NCBI GenBank assembly: GCA_021800745.1
Contig: JAJYYS010000056.1
Span: 1-9,569 of the forward strand
Direction of reading: 5' to 3'
From: a bacterium
GTDB lineage: Bacteria; SZUA-79; Acidulodesulfobacterales; Acidulodesulfobacteraceae
DNA length: 9,569 bases
The position numbers and the translations under genes were made by a program. Below are positions 1 to 5,034 of this stretch, piece after piece. Within the stretch, counting starts at the first letter, position 1, and each line of letters begins with the position of its first letter. The notes beneath the pieces are model-generated. The model was not told where the DNA came from. It was given only the letters and a program-made list of their open reading frames with translations, and did not search any database.

Positions 1-114
1 TTATCTAAAAGACTGCCTTACTGCGACGGCAGGCACGGCTGCGATGAGCCGGCAAATGAAAACAAAAACGGCGGAGGGGAAAGCGGCACTGCCGCTCAAT
101 CCGGCGGCGAGTAA
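1..114 (+). CDS. CDGSH-type iron-sulfur protein, C-terminal end (partial)
   Basis: Only the last 37 codons are in the window, read in the frame that begins at base 1 and ends at TAA 112-114. The visible part has S-x3-P-x-C-D-G-R-H (residues 2-12 of the fragment). This matches the second half of the CDGSH (mitoNEET-type) [2Fe-2S] signature, C-x-C-x2-S/T-x3-P-x-C-D-G-S/A/T-H, where the last Cys and His are cluster ligands. The preceding C-x-C lies outside the window. The S/A/T position before His is Arg, which is unusual. After the motif comes a short Gly/Ala/Ser/Glu/Asn-rich low-complexity tail. Small bacterial CDGSH proteins are thought to act in Fe-S or redox metabolism; no specific role can be read here. 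The gene converges on the permease with 11 bp between stop codons, so no separate terminator fits. The family call rests on one half-motif. Confidence 0.6.
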   Translation, partial: LSKRLPYCDGRHGCDEPANENKNGGGESGTAAQSGGE

Positions 115-125
115 TCGCAATATAA

Positions 126-1697
126 TTATATCTCGAACTCTTCCCCGATGAATTCTTCTTCTATTATCATTTCCATTTCTTCTTTTTTTATAGAGGTGTT
201 GATTGCGACGAAATAAAATAAAACTGCGGCTAAAATCACGGCAATCAAGTCATAAGGAGATTTGAGCATATTCTTCCCGCCGAAGCTTTTGCTTCCTAAA
301 AAGGATAGCGTTAAAACGGCAATTATGTAAAACAAAAACCAGAGGCCAGGTACAACCGTTTCTTTTAAATTTTTTTTAATATTATTAAAATTCGTAAAAA
401 TAAAAAGTATTACTCCCGCAGATATTCCTATGCCGAGTTTCCATAAAACATCGAAACCGGACCAGTAAATTATCAGCGTTCCTACTATAAATGCCGTCAG
501 AGAAATTATATTTGCGAAAGGAAGATGAAAAGGCCTCTTTTTATGGGGGTCTAATTTACGGAAAACCATCAATCCTACCGGACCCAGAATATAGGTAAAC
601 ACCATTCCAGAAGTGATTATGCCGACTAAAGACTGCCAGTTCGGAAACGGAAGGAGATACAATGCCGACAGAAAGAATGTGAAAATCAAAGAAATATAGG
701 CCGTTCCGTACCTGTTAAAATTTAAATGAAAACTCTTCGGCAAAAATTTCATTTTCGACATAGCAAACGTAATTCGCGAAGTAGTTCCCATATATACCAG
801 TCCCGTTGCAAAAGGGGATATAACCGCTCCAAGTATTACCATTAAAGCAAATGCAGGAAGTCCGTATATATTAAGCAGATTTACAAAAGGCGAGGATAAA
901 TTCAGCGTATTCCATAGATTATTTTTTACCTGCGGGACGGATATTATAAAACTGAAAGCAAGCAGGGTGTAAACGGTTATGCCTATAAATACCGACAAAA
1001 TGGTCGCAATTGGAACGTCTCTTCCCGGATTTTTTGCTTCGCCGGATAAATCTATAGCCTGCCTGAAGCCGAGATACGAAAATATTACCCCGCCCAGAGA
1101 TATGCTTTTCATAACTCCGTCGTATCCGTAAGGCATTAAATTATATCCTTCAAGGTTTTTAATATTTCCGCTTTTAACGGAAACATAAATAAGCGCGCCG
1201 GCCGCTGCCGCGACTATTAAAATTTTAAAATAAGTAAGAAAAGTGTTGGTTTTGGCAAATATCTTAGCTCCGAAAAGATTAAGCAGAAAGAAAACGATAA
1301 GTATAAAAAAAGCAAAAATAATACCTTCAGGGGTAAGAGATTTATTTATAAAAAGTCCGCCGACGTAGAAATTAAGATATTGAACGGTAGCCTCCGTTTC
1401 TATAGTGCTGACGGCGGCCCCCGCTATAATAAGTATCCAGCTCGTGATGAATCCTAAAAACGCGCCGTGGGTATATTTTGGGTATCTTGCAAGTCCTCCC
1501 GCCGCAGGAAGCATAGCCCCTAACTCGCTGTAAACAAGGGCTATCAGCATAACGGCAAATCCGCTGATAAACCATGAAAATATAGACGCCGGCCCCGCAT
1601 CTTTTGCGCTGACGTATATGCCTAAAAGCCATCCCGAACCTATAATGGCGCTTGTCGAAGCAAAAGTTAACTGTACGAGATTTAAAGATTTCTTCAT
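126..1697 (-). CDS. APC-family amino acid permease, YveA (aspartate:proton symporter)-like
   Basis: A 523-residue inner-membrane protein with about 12-14 hydrophobic segments across nearly its whole length. Near the N-terminus TM1 carries the unwound Gly motif IIGSGWLLG (residues 18-26, with GSG at 20-22), typical of the amino acid-polyamine-organocation superfamily. It is followed by the AGP, YSELGAMLP and GG-ARYP blocks of TM2-TM3. From memory these blocks and the overall length most resemble Bacillus subtilis YveA, an aspartate:proton symporter; the substrate is inference. The last 20 or so residues form a strongly acidic tail (many Glu), probably cytoplasmic. The ATG at 1695-1697 immediately precedes TM1, and its ribosome binding site is weak (AGG-like). 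The gene diverges from trxB across 150 bp and has a good promoter match there. No neighbour suggests a substrate. Confidence 0.85.
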   Translation of the reverse strand: MKKSLNLVQLTFASTSAIIGSGWLLGIYVSAKDAGPASIFSWFISGFAVMLIALVYSELGAMLPAAGGLARYPKYTHGAFLGFITSWILIIAGAAVSTIETEATVQYLNFYVGGLFINKSLTPEGIIFAFFILIVFFLLNLFGAKIFAKTNTFLTYFKILIVAAAAGALIYVSVKSGNIKNLEGYNLMPYGYDGVMKSISLGGVIFSYLGFRQAIDLSGEAKNPGRDVPIATILSVFIGITVYTLLAFSFIISVPQVKNNLWNTLNLSSPFVNLLNIYGLPAFALMVILGAVISPFATGLVYMGTTSRITFAMSKMKFLPKSFHLNFNRYGTAYISLIFTFFLSALYLLPFPNWQSLVGIITSGMVFTYILGPVGLMVFRKLDPHKKRPFHLPFANIISLTAFIVGTLIIYWSGFDVLWKLGIGISAGVILFIFTNFNNIKKNLKETVVPGLWFLFYIIAVLTLSFLGSKSFGGKNMLKSPYDLIAVILAAVLFYFVAINTSIKKEEMEMIIEEEFIGEEFEI

Positions 1698-1727
1698 TAT
1701 TTAACCTAATATATAGATTTGAATTAT

Positions 1728-1756
1728 TTGATTTAAAATGCCGTATATGGTTTAAT
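1728..1756 (+). promoter_or_regulatory. Putative sigma-70 promoter of trxB
   Basis: TTGATT (1728-1733), a 17 bp spacer and TTTAAT (1751-1756) resemble a sigma-70 promoter, with five of six -10 bases matching. Transcription would start near 1763 and leave a leader of about 85 nt that contains the 28 bp palindrome at 1800-1827. An alternative is TTTACA at 1774-1779 with a poor -10 near 1796; that start would fall inside the palindrome. Confidence 0.35.
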
Positions 1757-1758
1757 GT

Positions 1759-1787
1759 ATTATATTAATCATTTTTACATAAAACAA
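1759..1787 (-). promoter_or_regulatory. Putative sigma-70 promoter of the permease gene
   Basis: On the - strand, TTGTTT (1787-1782), a 17 bp spacer and a perfect TATAAT (1764-1759) lie about 60 bp ahead of the permease start. The same two hexamers with the same spacing precede trpS. The -10 lies 2 bp from the proposed trxB -10 on the other strand, so the two promoters probably compete. The call is by sequence match only. Confidence 0.45.
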
Positions 1788-1799
1788 CCATAAAATAGA

Positions 1800-1827
1800 T
1801 AGTGGACAGATTTAAATCTGTACACTA
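1800..1827 (+). repeat. 28 bp near-perfect palindrome in the trxB leader
   Basis: The two 14-base halves are complementary at 13 of 14 positions, with core ACAGATTTAAATCTGT at 1806-1821; the only mismatch is G1805 against A1822. It ends 5 bases before the AAGGAGG ribosome binding site (1833-1839). In RNA it could fold into a hairpin next to the Shine-Dalgarno; as DNA it could be an operator for a dimeric regulator. Its arm resembles that of the palindrome at 4491-4527 (9 of 12 bases), so it may instead be a dispersed REP-like repeat. No U-run follows, so it is not a terminator. Confidence 0.6.
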
Positions 1828-1847
1828 ATAATAAGGAGGCAAATCGG

Positions 1848-2762
1848 ATGGTTTACGATTTAATCATAATCGGCGGCGGACCTGCCGGACTCTCTGCCGC
1901 GATATATGCTCTTAGAGCCCGCCTTAATATAGTTTTAATAGAAAAAATAGCTGTAGGCGGACAGATAGCCCTTACCGATAATATAGAAAATTACCCAGGA
2001 TTTCCTTCTCTTTCGGGAGCGGCTCTTATGCAAAAATTTGAAGAACACGCTAAAGGTCTTGGATTAAATATTATATACGACGAAATAAAAGATATAACCG
2101 ATGACGGACAATATAAAACCTTAAGGGGCGTTAACGAAAGTTATAAGGCTAAGACTGTTATAATAACGGTAGGAGCGTCTCCGAAAAGGCTGAATATCCC
2201 CGGAGAAAGGGAATTTACCGGGAAGGGGGTATCGTATTGCGCGACTTGCGACGGTCCGTTTTTTAGGGATGAAGATATTGCGGTTGTGGGAGGCGGAGAC
2301 GCCGCATTAAAAGAAGCCAACTATCTGACGAAAATCGTTAAATCCGTAGTTTTGGTTCATAGAAGAAAAGAGTTCAGGGCCGAAAAAATAATACAGGAAA
2401 AACTGCATAACGCAAAAAACATTTCAATGGAATTGGAACATTCGCCTGTTTCTATAAACGGCAATAAGACCGTTGAATCTATAACGATAGAAAACGTTAA
2501 AACAAAGGAAAGAAAAACCATTCCAATTAAGGGAGTTTTTATTTTTATAGGAATAAATCCTCAGACGTCTTTTTTAAAAAATATCAATAAAGATGAATAC
2601 GGTTTTATAAAAACCGACCCCTTTACCCTGATGACGTCAATGCCCGGCGTGTTCTGCGCGGGCGACGCCCATTCCAAAAAATTGCTTCAGGTAGCTACGG
2701 CTGTAGGCGAAGGCGCTTTGGCGGCTACAGCCGCTGAAGAGTTCGTCTGCGATATCTGTTAA
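1848..2762 (+). CDS. trxB: Thioredoxin reductase
   Basis: A 304-residue FAD/NADPH flavoenzyme of the low-molecular-weight bacterial type, a cytoplasmic enzyme that passes electrons from NADPH to thioredoxin. Visible in order: FAD-binding GGGPAG (9-14), GGQ (37-39), redox-active CATC in CATCDGPFF (131-139), NADPH-domain GGGDAA (148-153), the HRRxxxR cluster (171-177) that selects NADPH over NADH, and the C-terminal FAD motif GVFCAGD (267-273). Length is normal for the family. ATG 1848 follows a perfect AAGGAGG (1833-1839) at 8 bp spacing, the best ribosome binding site in the window. Oddities: the usual AGDxxDKxxRQ segment is AGDAHSKKLLQ, and the protein ends in CDIC (301-304), a second C-x-x-C at the extreme C-terminus. 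The HgdB-like gene starts 90 bp downstream on the same strand. No thioredoxin gene is visible. Confidence 0.96.
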   Translation: MVYDLIIIGGGPAGLSAAIYALRARLNIVLIEKIAVGGQIALTDNIENYPGFPSLSGAALMQKFEEHAKGLGLNIIYDEIKDITDDGQYKTLRGVNESYKAKTVIITVGASPKRLNIPGEREFTGKGVSYCATCDGPFFRDEDIAVVGGGDAALKEANYLTKIVKSVVLVHRRKEFRAEKIIQEKLHNAKNISMELEHSPVSINGNKTVESITIENVKTKERKTIPIKGVFIFIGINPQTSFLKNINKDEYGFIKTDPFTLMTSMPGVFCAGDAHSKKLLQVATAVGEGALAATAAEEFVCDIC

Positions 2763-2765
2763 TTT

Positions 2766-2780
2766 TTGTGACAAAAGTCA
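2766..2780 (+). promoter_or_regulatory. Possible CRP/FNR-type operator before the HgdB-like gene
   Basis: TTGTGACAAAAGTCA just after the trxB stop holds the symmetric core TGAC-N4-GTCA (2769-2780). Its left half TTGTGA is like CRP/FNR/HcpR-family half-sites; the right half is poor. TATAAG (2802-2807) or GATAAT (2807-2812) could be the -10. The dyad centre (about 2774.5) would then lie near -40 to -45, where class II activators bind. This is weak evidence; an overlapping TTTTGT-G-ACAAAA inverted repeat could be a chance AT-rich feature. Confidence 0.22.
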
Positions 2781-2852
2781 TTTATTAATTCTTTAAAATC
2801 CTATAAGATAATTTATAAGCAATTTAATAGGTAAAGCCGGGGTGCGTTTAAA

Positions 2853-3767
2853 TTGGAAAACGGCGGAAAAGAAAATAAGAATTATGAACCTGCGCAGGAT
2901 ATGGTTCTAACGAGGCACGGATTCGTAAAAGGAAAAGAGCAGTCCTTTCTTAAAAACCCTAAAGATAAGCCTTTTATAGGAATTATAGGCGTTCCTCCGA
3001 GAGAAGTTATGGAGGAATTAATAAAAAAAAGCGCCGTTATTCTGTCGCTCGATATGTACAAAGTGGACAGGCTTATAACCGAGCCGACCGACAACATACT
3101 TCCCAAAGCTTATTGCGCCCAGATTAAAAGAATTATCGCCAACATTTTATCGGTAACAGACTACTGGAACGAAGACGTTATGGATTCCGTTTTGGTAGGA
3201 AGAAATCCCATTTCCGAGATAATAATAGAAGATTCGGAGATTTGCAGGTGCAACGAAATGGGTTTTATTGCGGATTTTATAGAAAACGAACTTAAAATTA
3301 AGTTAAGGCGCGTAAAAAATAAAGACTTGGAAAAAAAAGGCGATTTTATTTGCAAAAGCGGCATTCCGTTAGACGAAAAATTCGGCAAAATAGCAGGTTA
3401 TTTTTACCGCGATATGGAAAAGAAAAAGCCTTTTAAACCGGAATACGTTAAACCTAAATGCGCTTTTTGGGGGACGCCGCCCTGGGGAGATTTCTCTATC
3501 GCAAATTATTTTCCGGACGAAACCCATGTTTACGGATGGACGAGGTGCGTCGAAAATCTCACCCCCGGAGACCTGAAATTAGAATTAGAGTTCGACCCCA
3601 GCGTTCCTACAGTGTTTTTTTCGCAAAGTTTCTGTCCGAAAGCGGGTCTCGCTTCTTACCTCGCAAGCAAGCATCCAAGGGGAATGTTTATAGATATGGA
3701 TATAGGGCTTACGAGAAGCACGGTTGCAAAACTAACGGCATTTTTGCAATTAAATAAAGTTATTTAA
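2853..3767 (+). CDS. HgdB/BcrB-like iron-sulfur protein (2-hydroxyacyl-CoA dehydratase D-component family), uncharacterised
   Basis: A 304-residue soluble protein, divergent and shorter than usual HgdB/BcrB proteins (roughly 380-430 residues). Features that recall the family: an early GVPPREVMEEL block (46-56), like the P-x-E-L/I segment; LPKAYCAQIK (83-92), like the P-x-x-x-C-P/x-x-K cluster-ligand motif; ICRC (130-133); and near the end a strand-then-Cys block, VFFSQSFCPKAGL (254-266), followed by MFIDMDIG and a final LTAFLQ, as in HgdB C-termini. Cysteines at 88, 131/133 and 261 are the best candidate cluster ligands; others are at 167, 203 and 232. The start is uncertain. TTG 2853 gives the longest form but has only a poor upstream ribosome site; ATG 2901 (Met17) also keeps every motif. 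It sits 42 bp upstream of an HgdC-like ATPase, which supports the family call. Its substrate is unknown. Confidence 0.5.
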   Translation: MENGGKENKNYEPAQDMVLTRHGFVKGKEQSFLKNPKDKPFIGIIGVPPREVMEELIKKSAVILSLDMYKVDRLITEPTDNILPKAYCAQIKRIIANILSVTDYWNEDVMDSVLVGRNPISEIIIEDSEICRCNEMGFIADFIENELKIKLRRVKNKDLEKKGDFICKSGIPLDEKFGKIAGYFYRDMEKKKPFKPEYVKPKCAFWGTPPWGDFSIANYFPDETHVYGWTRCVENLTPGDLKLELEFDPSVPTVFFSQSFCPKAGLASYLASKHPRGMFIDMDIGLTRSTVAKLTAFLQLNKVI

Positions 3768-3779
3768 GATTATCTTAAA
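3763..3779 (+). repeat. 17 bp perfect AT-rich palindrome between the HgdB-like and ATPase genes
   Basis: TTTAAGAT (3763-3770), a single T, then ATCTTAAA (3772-3779). It overlaps the stop codon of the HgdB-like gene (3765-3767) and lies 30 bp before the ATPase start. The stem is too AT-rich to be a strong terminator and no U-run follows, so co-transcription of the pair is expected. It could be an operator or simply a chance AT dyad. Confidence 0.35.
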
Positions 3780-3809
3780 AATTCAATAAAACGGAGATAC
3801 AAATATAAT

Positions 3810-4463
3810 ATGATACTGCTTGATGCGGGAACGACTTACGCAAAAATATTAGATACCGAAACAGGCGAAAGGACGGTTAAAAGAGTATCCGACCTTGAAA
3901 AAACGTTTAGGGCAGATATAGGAACGGGACATAATATTAACAGATTTGCAAACCGTTCGGTCAATGAAATTATTGCCCTTGCTAATGCGGGCAAAAGCCT
4001 TATAAAAGATAATTCTTTCACTCTTCTTGACGTAGGTTCGAGAGATGCAAAATACGTAGTGTTCGAAAACGGCAGTTTTATACATTCGGACTGGAATACC
4101 GAATGCGGGGCGTTTACCGGCCAGGCTATAGAAATCCTCGGACATTATTTAAACGTCGATTATTCCAATATCGAGCCTCAAAAGGAATTTATAACGGCAA
4201 CATGCGGACTCTTAGGAATGGGCCATGTTTTCGACCTCGTAGCAGCGGGAGAGGAATCAGGGACAGCCGCCGCAAGATTAATTAAGGGCGTATGTATATC
4301 TATGCATAGGTTTGCGAGGAAGCCCAAAAAGATATATCTTACGGGCGGACTTGTCCAGAACAGCCTTTTCGTTGAATCTATGCCCTGCGAAACGGTTATA
4401 TTAGACAGATTTACTCTGTTGGAAGGAGTTAAGGAATACGCGCTTAATATTAATAATGCCTGA
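3810..4463 (+). CDS. HgdC/BadF-type ASKHA ATPase, activator of a dehydratase-like partner
   Basis: A 217-residue protein of the BadF/BadG/BcrA/BcrD (HgdC) ATPase family. In this family a homodimer with one bridging [4Fe-4S] cluster uses ATP hydrolysis to push an electron at very low potential into a partner enzyme. Visible: phosphate-1 loop DAGTT (5-9); phosphate-2 loop DVGSRDAK (74-81; HgdC has DIGGQDxK); NTECGAFTGQ (96-105; HgdC NDKCAAGTGR), giving ligand Cys99; ATCGLLG (130-136; HgdC SSTCTVF), giving ligand Cys132; and adenosine-binding LTGGLVQN (177-184). It is about 40 residues shorter than HgdC (about 260), with the region between the first two loops reduced. ATG 3810 is 13 bp after GGAG (3793-3796), a long spacing. 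It follows the HgdB-like gene by 42 bp, probably in one transcript, and its likely partner is that protein. Family is fairly sure; substrate is not. Confidence 0.78.
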   Translation: MILLDAGTTYAKILDTETGERTVKRVSDLEKTFRADIGTGHNINRFANRSVNEIIALANAGKSLIKDNSFTLLDVGSRDAKYVVFENGSFIHSDWNTECGAFTGQAIEILGHYLNVDYSNIEPQKEFITATCGLLGMGHVFDLVAAGEESGTAAARLIKGVCISMHRFARKPKKIYLTGGLVQNSLFVESMPCETVILDRFTLLEGVKEYALNINNA

Positions 4464-4490
4464 ACGAATATGGAAAAAATGCGTATACAT

Positions 4491-4527
4491 AAAAAAGGGG
4501 TCAGAATTGAATTCTGACCCCTTTTTT
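4491..4527. terminator. Perfect 18 bp-arm palindrome, probable bidirectional terminator (possible REP-like repeat)
   Basis: An A-run and GGGGTCAGAATT (arm 4491-4508), one central G (4509), then the exact reverse complement (4510-4527) ending in CCCC and six Ts. Read from either strand this gives a GC-capped stem followed by a U-run, the form of a Rho-independent terminator. It lies 28 bp after the ATPase stop and 25 bp from the stop of the convergent DsrE-like gene, so it suits both. The perfect 37 nt symmetry goes beyond what termination needs, and the core GGTCAGA resembles GGACAGA at 1804-1810. Confidence 0.85.
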
Positions 4528-4552
4528 CACGCCTTTTTCTGTATATCTGCTT

Positions 4553-4930
4553 TTAATACGAAAGCGTTTTAACGTTATCGTCCATTACCATTTCGACGAC
4601 ATAAGCGCCCCCGACGACGCCGCTGCATTCTTCTATAAGGTCATCTTTGGTAAAATTATTTAGCTCCAAAGCTGGAGTGCATACTTTAAAAACAACACCG
4701 GCTTCGTAAGCATCCTTAATAAAATCATAGACCGATTTAGGACTGCCTTCTTTAACCCTGAGATTTTCGGCAACGCCTTTCTTCATTAAAAGACCGGCAT
4801 CCGCAGTTAGTACGACTTCTACTTCATAATCCATAGTCGCCGCCGCCGCCGCCTGAAAAAAAGGCGCTCCGAGCGAGTGCGGATTAGAAGGGGTAGTATT
4901 TTGAAGCATAATAAAAAGTTTGTTTGCCAT
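4553..4930 (-). CDS. DsrE/DsrF-like family protein
   Basis: A small soluble protein of the DsrE/TusD-like fold, 125 residues from the chosen start, the usual family size. It begins MANKLFIMLQN, followed by a Gly/Ala-rich helix, a VEVVLTADAG strand (37-46), and GVVFKVCTPALEL (78-90) with Cys84 near the position of the family's sulfur-carrying cysteine; Cys102 is a second one. The C-terminal VVGGAYVVEMVMDDNVKTLSY also fits. Some relatives carry persulfide in sulfur-relay and sulfur-oxidation or -reduction pathways, but many DsrE-like proteins have no assigned role and this one should not be called DsrE itself. An upstream ATG at 4948 would add six residues but has no ribosome site; its own codons form the GGAGG (4944-4940) that serves ATG 4930, so the shorter start is preferred. 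It lies 104 bp downstream of trpS on the same strand. Confidence 0.75.
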   Translation of the reverse strand: MANKLFIMLQNTTPSNPHSLGAPFFQAAAAATMDYEVEVVLTADAGLLMKKGVAENLRVKEGSPKSVYDFIKDAYEAGVVFKVCTPALELNNFTKDDLIEECSGVVGGAYVVEMVMDDNVKTLSY

Positions 4931-5034
4931 TTGTAATAATTCCTCCATTAATTTTTTTGTGAACTTTTGCAGAATATGCGGTAATTTATATCTTTATAAT
5001 AACATCAAAACCGGTTTATTTGCAATAAGTAAAA

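Noticed and set aside
120..131. AT-only palindrome at the permease stop as a terminator for the convergent genes
   Set aside because: Twelve A/T bases with no GC stem overlap the stop codon; too weak to call a terminator.
3458..3757. A 99-residue + strand frame inside the HgdB-like gene, and the 98-residue - strand frame at 3849-4145 inside the ATPase gene
   Set aside because: Both lie wholly inside better-supported genes, have no ribosome site of note, and show no recognisable motif.
4838..4853. GCC/CGC trinucleotide run as a phase-variation repeat
   Set aside because: It is about five units, encodes an Ala run inside a helix of the DsrE-like protein, and triplet changes would not shift the frame.
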